DNA of 46,803 nucleotides from an uncultured Gluconobacter sp. (GCA_937880175.1 CALFLO010000012.1:1-46803); one strand, 5' to 3'. Shown: positions 16,768 through 25,460, counted from the first letter of the stretch. Program-made: numbers and translations. The notes: generated from the sequence alone by a model not told the origin.

Positions 16768-19254
16768 TCATTCGCCAACGATGTTTGGTTTTGTCGCCCG
16801 CTTTGCCTCCAAGTTTTCAAGGAGTTCAGCCTGGTAGGACTTAAGGCCGAGATGGATCGATTGGGTCGCCTCTGCGAACGCCATCAGGCTGTCGCGGTGC
16901 TTGAAATCCGAAAATTTAGCGTGTTCGCCGCCCAGTTCCTTCCAAGTGAGACCTATATTAAAGGGGCAGAAGGCCTCGTGTCCAGTGAGCAGGATGACCG
17001 GGTTGCGCATCCCGCCATTCGCAGAGGGGCGTCGGCACCATTTGACAAACGGCTCGATCAGCTTCAGTTCCGCGGCAACGAATTTATCTCTTAAAACCGA
17101 GATCACGATGATACTGCCCTCTATCTTCTTCGCGATGGCGCGGAGCTTGGCGATGTCCTTGCTGATAATGAGCGGGCCTGCGCCGAACGACTTGGCTTCG
17201 CAGATGATGAGTTCTGGATCACTCTGTGGTCCAAGCTGGTCGGGCGAACGCAAGGCCACAAAATCGGCCTCTGCTTCGATACCCTCGAAACTTAGCGAGA
17301 GCGCTGTCGAATAGGCCATCGGATTATTAGGCCCGATGTTTACATTGCCGATCGCCCTAAGCGCGAGCAACGCGCCGTAGGAGCCGCGCGCGTAATCTGG
17401 AACAGCGAATGGTCCGACCACACGAAACGACCAGTTACCGTTGTTCCTCTGAAGACTGGATTGGGGAAACGGATATGCGCGCTGACACCGCTCGCAGGTC
17501 ACATCATAATCGACCACCGTCAGCGTGTGCCAGTTGAGGTTTGCGCAGTTCGGGCATTGCGACTGGAGGCCCAGACGAATGATATTGCGCGAGGTGAAGT
17601 CGCTAAGGCTCGACACACCAAGGCATTGCTTCTTACGCCGCTCGATTAGCGCATGCCACTCCCTGACAGGCTTTGAGCGACGGTCGAACAATTCTTCCTT
17701 TTCGGCGCCACCGACACTTTTGCGTCGTATGCCGCCAGCCATAGTGTTCAGAATTTCAAGGGTTCCGACATCGGCCAGCAATCGCATACCCCCAAGGCCA
17801 CCGACATGACCCAAAATCTGCTTCGCAATGTGTCCTGGCTCGGAGGGACGCGCTTCAACGCCGAATCGCTTTAACGCCGAAATTACTGCGTTCTCCGGTG
17901 ACGGTATAGTCAGCCGTGCGTTAGTATTCTTGTGCTGGATGCCAATCGACCAACCCTTTCGACCGATCAGGACTGGTTCACCAAAGCTCTGGATCATCTT
18001 AGAATAGGGGTCGAAACTGTTGAATGGCAATGTTGTGCCCAGATGGTCGCCGTGGAAATGAGATGGCTGAACCGTATTGATCCAGCGCAAACTGCTAGAA
18101 CCGTATTTGTTGGCGAACTCGGGCGCGAGCGTTTCGAAGGTCGTGGCGAGTGAGATTTCGTCGACAGGCAGCGTGATGAGCTTTTCCGCTGACTTTAGCT
18201 CCATGGGAACTTCGTTTTGCAAATATTGCTGCTTCATCGGCGTCCGCCAGACGGGTGTGCGCCAAAGTTTGAAAAGCGCCGATCCCTCCGCAAGATCGCC
18301 AGCGAGTTCCTTGGTCAATTTGTTTGCGCGATCTTCAGAAATAGATCGGGCGAATTCGATGGTGCTGCAGTGCATCAAGGCATGCGGATTTCCATTGGTT
18401 GACTGAGATTCAAGTTCCAGCAGAGATCGGATATCCGGCAACAGGTCCCTCCACCAGTCGACTGGAACGGGGAGCACGGACCGCTGCTCAGAGCGGATAT
18501 TCCAGATATCGATGCAATCAAGCGCGTTCGCAGGATCAAATACGAACAGAGTCAGGGCATCGTTCCGGTTCACTTCCGCTTCAATCTTGTAGCGCGTGAG
18601 ACGCAGTGGGGTGAAACTACCCTTCCTGAATGCGCTCCGCCACGCATCTGGCGACGCTGGAACTTCTTCAGGTTTGAAGATGGTCCGGTAGTACGCCCGG
18701 AAATAGTCGAGCAGCTTGCCGCCCGGATAACAACCAAAAACGGCCTCAGCTATGAGTGAATTGCTATCAGGCTTCACGAGACTAGCAGTCCGGGGTTGCC
18801 GGGTCTCGAATTGGAGCTCCTTGGTGTAGATGTCACGCATAGCGTCGAAGATGGTCAGGCCGAACGATGGTTCTGCCCAGTCCCGATTGTGTTGCTTCGC
18901 CATCAGGCCGCTCAGTGGGAGCACCCGCGTGCCGATCCCATGCCTGAGTCGAAATGCCTCTAGGCCGGCCGCTTCCAACAACCCTTCTTCCGCCTCGACA
19001 TAGGCATCAGGTTCAAAATAGCGGATATATCCGCGAGTGATGTCACTAGCGTTGGCCTTCAGGCCGTGCGGGTCGCGCCAAGCTGATGGAAGGCTTTTCA
19101 TGACCGGGATGATGGGATTGTAAGCTCCGCCCCAGAGGCATGCGGAGAAGCGCATGAATTCCCGGATTGCTCGGAGATCGTTCGGACGCGTCAGAAGAGC
19201 GATCCGAACAGGCCGCAGCTTTAGCGTTGCGGAAAGATCATGCATCGTCAGCAT
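16768..19254 (-). CDS. Large uncharacterised protein with zinc ribbon and PD-(D/E)xK-like nuclease motif
   Basis: An 828-aa protein I cannot place in a named family. Residues 15-50 hold 'RIALLTRPNDLRAIREF...WGGAYNPIIPV', a conserved-looking alpha/beta start. A four-cysteine zinc ribbon is at C567-C570 and C587-C590 (CPNC...CERC). Residues 658-690 read E-x-E-x-DF...ELIICEAKS, matching the core of a PD-(D/E)xK nuclease fold with D664, E686 and K688 as possible catalytic residues. There is no transmembrane segment or ATPase motif. It stands alone on the minus strand between degenerate intergenic elements, next to DNA-glycosylase-like and nuclease-like genes. A role in recognising and cutting foreign DNA is plausible but inferred. 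The product may also start at M4. Confidence 0.7.
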   Translation of the reverse strand: MLTMHDLSATLKLRPVRIALLTRPNDLRAIREFMRFSACLWGGAYNPIIPVMKSLPSAWRDPHGLKANASDITRGYIRYFEPDAYVEAEEGLLEAAGLEAFRLRHGIGTRVLPLSGLMAKQHNRDWAEPSFGLTIFDAMRDIYTKELQFETRQPRTASLVKPDSNSLIAEAVFGCYPGGKLLDYFRAYYRTIFKPEEVPASPDAWRSAFRKGSFTPLRLTRYKIEAEVNRNDALTLFVFDPANALDCIDIWNIRSEQRSVLPVPVDWWRDLLPDIRSLLELESQSTNGNPHALMHCSTIEFARSISEDRANKLTKELAGDLAEGSALFKLWRTPVWRTPMKQQYLQNEVPMELKSAEKLITLPVDEISLATTFETLAPEFANKYGSSSLRWINTVQPSHFHGDHLGTTLPFNSFDPYSKMIQSFGEPVLIGRKGWSIGIQHKNTNARLTIPSPENAVISALKRFGVEARPSEPGHIAKQILGHVGGLGGMRLLADVGTLEILNTMAGGIRRKSVGGAEKEELFDRRSKPVREWHALIERRKKQCLGVSSLSDFTSRNIIRLGLQSQCPNCANLNWHTLTVVDYDVTCERCQRAYPFPQSSLQRNNGNWSFRVVGPFAVPDYARGSYGALLALRAIGNVNIGPNNPMAYSTALSLSFEGIEAEADFVALRSPDQLGPQSDPELIICEAKSFGAGPLIISKDIAKLRAIAKKIEGSIIVISVLRDKFVAAELKLIEPFVKWCRRPSANGGMRNPVILLTGHEAFCPFNIGLTWKELGGEHAKFSDFKHRDSLMAFAEATQSIHLGLKSYQAELLENLEAKRATKPNIVGE

Positions 19255-19585
19255 ACAGTCGAGGGCGAGTGACGAAATAGTGTGTCATCACTGCAATCTA
19301 GTGGAGCTCAGCCATCATGTTCAATGACTGATGCCCTGTCTTCGCCGAAACTTTTGCCTCATGAGCCGTGTCCGCTATCGGGATGCAGTTAAAAGCCGTC
19401 TGATGACTAACATGAAGGCGGAAGCAGTCGGTCCGCTTAGCGCGCGACAACCAGACATTCGACTTTCGCCTACTTGTCAGACGTAGGTGAAGGGGGTGCG
19501 CTTCTTAATAACGGACAAAGCAATATGCTGTGCAAGGATTGGTGTCCGCCAATCCTATGGTAGTTCACCGCCTAATGGATGAACG
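19255..19585. other. Intergenic stretch without a recognised gene
   Basis: About 330 bp between the 828-aa gene and the first glycosylase-like gene, both on the minus strand. It must contain the promoter of the 828-aa gene near 19260-19330. Short phrases (for example around 19450-19470) resemble the degenerate elements elsewhere in the island but too weakly to call. Confidence 0.4.
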
Positions 19586-20332
19586 TTACACAGAAGCCGT
19601 AAATGAAGAGCGCAAATGGTCCAGCAAAAGCGCTCGGGCTGCACGGTTTGCCGGGCTTCTCGCGGACGGGTGATTGATACGATAACAGTCAATCGAGCCA
19701 TATAGAGTGAAACGTTCTAGCTTTGTCTTGTCAAATTTTCCGACAGGTCGCCAGTCGGTGCACACACGTTCTGGCCCGGAGAGCGGGAAAAACTCTCGCC
19801 GGACAAGCACAGATGACCCCCCATTGGCAAAGATGATAACATCGGGTCGGAGAATGTTAATCTCGGCTTTCAGTAGCTGCGCGGACAAGGATTTGACCGT
19901 GTCATAATGCGGCTGCCCTGGCTGAGGCATTGTGTCTTCGAAGTCCATGCAAAACAGGTTGCACCAAGCCACGTTCCCATCGCCGACGATGTCTCCTACA
20001 GACCGCATGAAGTTCCAGAACGTTTCTCCGCGGTTCTGCTGCTTTTTGCTGCCATGGCGTGCCGAAAAACTTGTATGATATCCAACCATCGCATCGATGT
20101 GGCGCTCAAGCGTATCATATGAGCCAATAGACGTTGGTCGCTTCCACCCCCGCGTTTCGCGCCCAACGATCATCACTCTTCGGCCAGACTTCCATTCAGC
20201 GGGAGCTCCCGGGAGAAAAATATCAGAATATCCCGCGACATCATCAATCACTGTGGTGCGGTCAAAGAAATTGATATTGTATCCTGAAAGAATTTCTAAA
20301 TATTTTACCTTAAGAGCGTCAGTCAATGACAT
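19586..20332 (-). CDS. Uracil-DNA-glycosylase-fold-like protein, uncharacterised
   Basis: A 248-aa protein with the motif order of the UDG superfamily: an N-terminal strand-loop 'VMIVGRETRGW' where family members have the 'GE.PG' water-activating loop; a middle 'AWCNLFCMDF' at the position of the 'tNlvkc' strand; 'LRPDVIIFANGG' at the 'rP.vivaLG' strand; and 'RINHPSARS' matching the 'HPS' DNA-intercalation loop. The standard catalytic residues of the active families are not clearly conserved (E rather than D/N in the first loop), so either the base specificity differs or glycosylase activity is lost. It is divergent from a second protein of similar architecture. Confidence is moderate that the fold is right and low for function. 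Confidence 0.6.
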   Translation of the reverse strand: MSLTDALKVKYLEILSGYNINFFDRTTVIDDVAGYSDIFLPGAPAEWKSGRRVMIVGRETRGWKRPTSIGSYDTLERHIDAMVGYHTSFSARHGSKKQQNRGETFWNFMRSVGDIVGDGNVAWCNLFCMDFEDTMPQPGQPHYDTVKSLSAQLLKAEINILRPDVIIFANGGSSVLVRREFFPLSGPERVCTDWRPVGKFDKTKLERFTLYGSIDCYRINHPSARSPANRAARALLLDHLRSSFTASV

Positions 20333-20795
20333 TAGTTGTTGCCTAATTTTATTGCAGATAAGATTAATATATTCGATATATTAATCAACTATTTCTTTTA
20401 TGTGTTTTACTTCGTAGCAACCGGTTTTGCGCTCCCCCGAAGGATTTTTCTGATTAACAATAATAACAGCCGACAGTCCGTAATCGCCTCATGTCGTTCA
20501 TACGCGTCATCGAGATGCATTCCTCGTAGGGGGCATGAGACGCACAAACTCTCTGACGTGTCAGTCCACTTCATAATGGCAATAAGCTTACATCCTGAAA
20601 ATGCGAAGTGAATTTCTCTAAGATTGAGTGGCGTTGCACGCGTAGTGGCAACTTAAGACTACGCAGAAACGATGATCCGCTAGGCTGACACGAAAATCAA
20701 ACCCCTGGATTTGCTACGTATCGTTGCGTTGACGTAGTCTGATCCCGCAAGAGTTTCCAAAAGTGAAAAATCACAGATTGCCTCCAAGGATAATT
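20333..20795. other. Divergent intergenic region with a long imperfect inverted repeat
   Basis: This 463-bp AT-rich region separates two divergent glycosylase-like genes and should hold both promoters. Near its right end, 20656-20672 and 20719-20740 are complementary: an outer 8-bp stem AGACTACG / CGTAGTCT and an inner AACGAT / ATCGTT stem. The transcript leader of the plus-strand gene could fold on itself, or the arms could be a protein-binding site. No small gene is supported in it. Confidence 0.45.
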
Positions 20796-21434
20796 ATGAA
20801 TAACGAGTGCTCTATAAAAACATTGCAAAAACCTAGAAAGCCTTGGATTGGAAGCAAATACTTCGAAATACCTTCCGAAGAACGGGTTATGATTTTGGGG
20901 GAGAGCCATTATACCTCTCTTGAGGAAGAATTTGATCCTACGCTTTCAATACGAGTTGTAAGGGCTCTTGAAAGAGGTGTGAAATTCCGTTTTTTTACCT
21001 GCGTGACTACTGCAATTACGAATAAGCCATATAATCAAATAGATTTGAAAGAATTTTGGTCTAAGCATGCCTATGCAAATTTTTGCCAAGGAGGCGTTAC
21101 ATCTGGAAAAAGAGGTGCTAGCAAGGACATGTTTCTCGCTGGGGCAAGAACATTCTCTGATGTAATACTTGAAGCTAGGCCAACGAAAATTTTAGTCTTT
21201 TCTCGAAAAACTTGGGATCATATGAACCCTATGAAGAATTTCGACGTGAAGGGTTCTGCTGTCATTGGCGAAGAAAAGCTACGTGCAACAACACGAATCT
21301 TCACGGCAAGTGACGGCTCGTTTGCATGCGAAGCTCTCAGAGTTCGGCATCCTACCGGTTGGGAAGGGAAATCAGTATGGTATCCTGTCATACAAGAGTT
21401 TTTACGGCGGCCCTTTCCAGTGGTTCAGGCCTAA
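20796..21434 (+). CDS. Second uracil-DNA-glycosylase-fold-like protein, uncharacterised
   Basis: A 212-aa protein. 'ERVMILGESHY' (first loop), 'ARPTKILVFSRKTWDHM' (the 'rP.vi...' strand) and 'LRVRHPTGWEGKSVWYPVIQEFL' (the HPS-like loop, here HPT) follow the same order as the neighbouring protein and the UDG superfamily. The start ATG is chosen because AAGGA lies 5 nt upstream; an in-frame GTG 33 nt earlier is the alternative. Codon use is visibly richer in A and T than the surrounding chromosome, a sign of recent transfer. The function is unknown: DNA base excision on modified or foreign DNA is one possibility, a non-enzymatic fold relative another. Confidence 0.55.
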   Translation: MNNECSIKTLQKPRKPWIGSKYFEIPSEERVMILGESHYTSLEEEFDPTLSIRVVRALERGVKFRFFTCVTTAITNKPYNQIDLKEFWSKHAYANFCQGGVTSGKRGASKDMFLAGARTFSDVILEARPTKILVFSRKTWDHMNPMKNFDVKGSAVIGEEKLRATTRIFTASDGSFACEALRVRHPTGWEGKSVWYPVIQEFLRRPFPVVQA

Positions 21435-21750
21435 AAATACAATCTTTTCTGGCCGCCCTAAATGACACCAAATTTTCATCGGCATGAACCGTCCCAAGAT
21501 TGGCGGAGACGCCTGCTTTCTCAAACTTTCTAACTGAAACCGGACCTTCCGCTTACCCCCGCCAATTGCCTGTCTGCTCAAGAGAACCAGAACAGACAGG
21601 CGGCAGTCGTCCTCAATGCTGTCGTTGGTATCAAATACCTGGCTTCCCAAAAGCGGACATCTCTACTCCCCCTGAAACCGTAATAGGAATTGTGTGTAAC
21701 TCCCTGTTTCGGTAATCTTACATGTACATTAATATTTACGGACTGTTGAG
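21435..21750. other. Intergenic stretch with degenerate hairpin element (copy B)
   Basis: No gene is supported. A 9-bp stem GCCTGTCTG / CAGACAGGC encloses a 16-nt loop at 21568-21602, followed by GGCAGTCGTCCTCA, closely resembling the minus-strand copy at 16503-16551. After it comes the AT-rich promoter region of the next gene. Confidence 0.5.
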
Positions 21751-22920
21751 ATGGACACAAAGGCAGAGATATTTAAAAAACTTAGATATGCTACATTTGA
21801 CACACGTGCATCACGTATCGGCCCCGTGTCTGAAAGTGATAATAATCGCATCTTAAGAAGAATTATACAGTCAAGAGAGTTGATAACATCAGTAAAATCG
21901 ACAAACGAAAATAAAAATGACATTTTGGAATATATAATAAACGAAAAAGAAAAAACAAACTACTATAAAATACAGGAAATAGAGTGTGGCGGAAAAATAA
22001 TAGGTGTGGTTATTATCCATCCCTTGCATAATGAGCTCGTAAGTCGAGGCGAAATAGATGAAATGGCATACAAATCCGCTCAGAGAACGGCACGAAGTAT
22101 GCTTGTTGTAACTGATGAATTTTTAGAAAAAATAAGAGCTCCCGAAAAGCCTACCGTACCTATATTTCCATCCCTGGAATACAAAGATGTATCTTTTGAA
22201 GATGATGCCATTAATACTATACGAAACGATTTCCCTGATTTATTTCCCAAGGGACATGACGCTATTGAGATAGAAAAAATATTTAAAAATTCAGCGCGTC
22301 ATATGTTAACTCATGGACGCCGAGCTGAAGTGATTTGGGGATATGTTGCAGATTTTATTAATAACAATGAGAATGATTTTTCGGCAATAAAACCGGAATT
22401 TTCCTCAAGCAATGGACATGACGGCGGAATAGACGATTTACGAACATCAAAGAATGGAATTTTCATAGCCACTCAAGTGAAGGGAGGAACGACATGGAAT
22501 GACACAACGGATCCTAGATTAGATGCGCGCAAATTCTTTGTTCTTGATGGAGAGTCTCAGACTAGTACTAGAGCAAAAAAACAAAGAGAGAAACAATATC
22601 CATTTTTGTCGAAGAGATACAAATCAGGCACGCTGGATGATTATCTATCAGTTCATTTTTTGGCTTTCGGCAAGAGATGCTTTTCTGACCATCTGATAAT
22701 AAAAGGAAAAACATTACTTGAAAACGAAGTGATTGATAGATGTATGCTTATTACCGGTTTAGATGTAGTAGTGCTATCCGATGCTAGGTTTCATGGAAAA
22801 ACAAGAATAGACATGTCGGCTGCATGTGAATCATCTGCTGTTGGTCAGCATTTGAAAAGTAGAAAGATAATTCCGCGTGTAGTGTCACTGGGTAGGCATG
22901 ATTTACCTTTTCTAGATTAA
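21751..22920 (+). CDS. AT-rich putative restriction-endonuclease-like protein (Mrr-like motif)
   Basis: A 389-aa protein of unknown family. Residues 221-244 read NGHDGGIDD...IFIATQVKGG, which fits the Mrr-type variant of the PD-(D/E)xK nuclease core (G-x-D-G-G-I-D, then Q-x-K), with D228, Q242 and K244 as candidate catalytic residues. The N-terminal half contains 'IIGVVIIHPLHNELVSRGEIDEMAYKSAQRTARSM', possibly a specificity or regulatory part. There is no methyltransferase or helicase next to it. Codon use is strongly AT-rich (many AAA, ATA, AAT codons) compared with the flanking metabolic genes, so it was probably acquired from a low-GC source. Only a weak GAG precedes the ATG as ribosome-binding sequence. 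Confidence 0.6.
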   Translation: MDTKAEIFKKLRYATFDTRASRIGPVSESDNNRILRRIIQSRELITSVKSTNENKNDILEYIINEKEKTNYYKIQEIECGGKIIGVVIIHPLHNELVSRGEIDEMAYKSAQRTARSMLVVTDEFLEKIRAPEKPTVPIFPSLEYKDVSFEDDAINTIRNDFPDLFPKGHDAIEIEKIFKNSARHMLTHGRRAEVIWGYVADFINNNENDFSAIKPEFSSSNGHDGGIDDLRTSKNGIFIATQVKGGTTWNDTTDPRLDARKFFVLDGESQTSTRAKKQREKQYPFLSKRYKSGTLDDYLSVHFLAFGKRCFSDHLIIKGKTLLENEVIDRCMLITGLDVVVLSDARFHGKTRIDMSAACESSAVGQHLKSRKIIPRVVSLGRHDLPFLD

Positions 22921-23276
22921 AGATGTATCTTAAATGTAAGGACAACTTTGCTGCTGTAACTCTTTGACATCTGAATATCCTTGCCCTGTACCACCTGTCT
23001 ACTAAGCAATTTCAAGCAGGCAGATGGTAGTCGCCGTCATCGCGGACCTACGCGCCTACGAACAACTTTCCGCCTAGCGGGCATATGCGCGCCTTTAAAC
23101 TAACTACACGGTTATGATTTGAATCGCGTTTCGCGGGCCAGGAGCAATGAAGATGGGTGCTATCTCAATGCCATCGCCACCCAATGCCTGTTGTAAGCCT
23201 TCATGCAGCTTGCATAACGGATGGAACTGAATGACGATATAGTTGAGCGTTGATTTCCAACGAGAGGAACGGAACG
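22921..23276. other. Intergenic stretch with degenerate hairpin element (copy C)
   Basis: No gene is supported between two converging genes. At 22992-23040 there is ACCTGTCTACT...GCAGGCAGATGGTAGTCGCCGTCA, clearly related to the elements at 16503 and 21568 but with a weaker stem. Confidence 0.45.
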
Positions 23277-23825
23277 CTACTGCTGAGGACTACTAGGCTC
23301 ACTAGTGGCGGAAGTGTTGTCCACTAAGGAGCTGACCGCATCCTTGAAGTCCTTTGACTCTCTTAGGTCAGATTGAACGCTTTGCAAATCTTTGGATTTC
23401 AGGGTCATGCAAGGCTGCCGCGTTATCACATTATAGATTTTTCCCGTGATGGCATCGAGTTTTAATCCATGCTCGTAATCATGCCCGTGCAATGGCGACG
23501 GCCAACTGTCAGGATCGGTCTTATGGAATCTCCAAACGTATCCACCGCTTTTTATATCTTTCTCAATCAGGTAGCGTGCGCCATCGTACTTGTCGGCAAT
23601 GCTATCTGAGGATGTTTCGACAGTGAGCAGTGTTGGAGCAGGTTGGTTTTCAGGAAGCGTGGCAAGCCCAAATGCAAACCAACTTAGCGGGACTATCCAA
23701 TCGTCGCTGCTCTCGAATTCAATACTAAGCTGAACGACGTAACGGCCCTCTTTAAATACACGCTCTCCTACCTCATTACCCTTGTAAGTGATTTTTCCCG
23801 TAGATGGATTAAGCTGTAGAGACAT
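23277..23825 (-). CDS. Hypothetical protein, 182 aa
   Basis: I do not recognise this family. The protein starts 'MSLQLNPSTGKITYKGNEVGERVF', appears rich in beta strands, and has a central 'SWPSPLHGHDYEHGLKLDAITGKIYN' with clustered H, H, D and H residues that could be a metal or nuclease site, though this is only a pattern. The C-terminal about 25 residues are serine- and acid-rich and probably unstructured. The start is supported by an AGGA 5 nt upstream of the ATG. It lies alone in the accessory island between two degenerate intergenic elements, so it may be a cargo or effector gene, but nothing ties it to its neighbours. Confidence 0.6.
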   Translation of the reverse strand: MSLQLNPSTGKITYKGNEVGERVFKEGRYVVQLSIEFESSDDWIVPLSWFAFGLATLPENQPAPTLLTVETSSDSIADKYDGARYLIEKDIKSGGYVWRFHKTDPDSWPSPLHGHDYEHGLKLDAITGKIYNVITRQPCMTLKSKDLQSVQSDLRESKDFKDAVSSLVDNTSATSEPSSPQQ

Positions 23826-24390
23826 GACTATCCTAATGAAGCTGGCTCTGTTAGGGGCGGAACATGGTCTAATACAATATGAACCCTGAGGATTTACAAG
23901 CCCCTCATATTCGCCGTCCCCTCATGAAGGGCTGCTCTGTGCAAGACCTTCGTCGGCTCCAACGGACTATAGAGGTGCCTGCTTTCAAGATATGTCCTTG
24001 CTAGCTCATATGACCGCTGTGGGCGCATAGTAGTGGTTCCAATTACCATGCAGGTGTATGGCAGCTTCGTGCTTACTCACGTCTGCCAATGGACATTCCC
24101 CTTTCCCCCCTGATCTGCCTGTGTGCTTAGTGATGCAGGAGCAAATAAGCTACAATCGTCTGCCATCTCGGAAATGCAACTGCCCCGATCACTTTCCGCA
24201 GAACCGACATGACCAGCGTAAACTTCTATTGCCACTCTGGGCCGACTGCCGCCTGGCTGCCTTGATGCGCCTGCCCTGAACGCCGATGTGTTGGCGCACG
24301 CGGGACCTGCGCCCTGCACCAGATCAGAGTCACCGCCTCGTATGTCGGCGTTACGCCTCTCTTTTTGTTGCAAACACAAGAACAAGATGT
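23826..24390. other. 565-bp intergenic stretch with degenerate element (copy D)
   Basis: No gene is supported. The part nearest 23825 should carry the promoter of the 182-aa gene. At 24114-24165 there is CTGCCTGTGTGCTTAG...AAGCTACAATCGTCTG, a weaker relative of the hairpin element seen three times to the left. Open frames here have no recognisable protein pattern. Confidence 0.4.
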
Positions 24391-25460
24391 TCAATCAGTC
24401 CGCCAATAGGCGTAGTTGAACAGTGCATCCAATTCAGTAAAGTCTTTCAATTTCAAGCTCGATCTAATCCGCTCGGCGTCTTCGCAAAATCGTGCATAGG
24501 TCTTGCCGTCCACCGTTTTTTTCGTCAATGGAACGGGATAATTCGAGATTTTCGCCAGTCTCAGCCCAGACACTGAGTTAGCGTTCATGACAGGATATCG
24601 AGTTGCGTCGTGGGAGTGGAGGATTTCGGTGATCACATTCACCCCGGCTCTTGGTACCTGTAGCATTGGCTCGAGGAGCAAGTTGTAATTCACGTCGGGA
24701 TCAACAGACCGACTCCTGCGCAAACTCCTGAGGGAATCCCTGAACATCATTGGTTGAGACGCAACTGCTGTCTTCCCGCGATGTAGGCCGCCGGAATGCC
24801 AAGCTTGGAGAAGCTTTTCGTAGATCGGCAAAAAGCTCTCTGGTGTTGGTGCGTTCATTTCTTCGATACGCTTAAAGATTGCCGGGATTGAGCGCTGGTT
24901 ATTTTTTCGTAAAGCCACCTGGACTTCAAAACCATTGTCGCTTTCGTCGGCCTTCATCTCCACTAAAATTTCCTGTAAAGTCCCCAGATCGCCTGGTGGG
25001 GACTTTACGGCTTTGCGGGCACGTCGCTCAGCGATCTTTATATTGGCAAGAAAGATATCACGCTTGATCCTGTAGCGCTCCACGAGCGTGGGGGTGGCTT
25101 CTACAATATCGCCGTCATCGAAACGGTCCTGGATCCATTCGATTAGGTTCTTCTCCCAATTAACATCTCGGCCAGATATCAGCGCAGACATCTCCCAGTT
25201 GTTCGCGAAACCACCTTGCGTCATATTCGCCGAACCTACGATGGCCGTTGTGCCCTGCCTGCCCCCGAAAATATAGATCTTAGGGTGCATTGTGCATTGT
25301 GCATCCTGCGTCTTCGGCTCCCATGTAGACCTTTACGGCCCCAAGTTTGGGCGCGATGTTGCGCAGCTTCAACAGATCTAGGATCACATCTGGGTCGGTT
25401 TGGTAGAAGTCGATGCCAACAACAATTGTTACCGCCATTCCTTCCTTGATCCGGTCTTTA
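24391..25460 (-). pseudogene. Phospholipase-D-type nuclease gene, 5' truncated and frameshifted
   Basis: The C-terminal fragment (299 aa) has the PLD/HKD motif 'HPKIYIFGG...AIVGSANMTQGGFANNWEMS' (HxK...GSxN), as in BfiI-like or PLD-type nuclease and helicase-associated proteins. A preceding fragment, 'AVTIVVGIDFYQTDPDVILDLL...VKVYMGAEDAGCTMH', fits directly upstream in another frame. Removing one copy of a 7-bp tandem repeat at 25285-25304 restores a continuous frame (...GCTMHPKIYIF). The 5' end is cut by the neighbouring IS at 25460: the first residues of the upstream fragment come from IS sequence, and no matching N-terminal frame appears beyond the IS. The gene is therefore dead or, at best, makes a partial protein. 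PLD nucleases often occur in defence loci. Confidence 0.75.
25285..25304. repeat. 7-bp tandem repeat causing the frameshift in the PLD gene
   Basis: GTGCATT is present twice in tandem followed by GTGCAT (nearly three units). The nuclease needs one unit fewer to be in frame. Such a repeat can expand or contract by slipped-strand replication, so the frameshift is potentially reversible. Confidence 0.8.

Noticed and set aside
24077..24394. 105-codon minus-strand frame in the gap after the PLD gene
   Set aside because: No ribosome-binding sequence and low-complexity composition; overlaps the degenerate repeated element.
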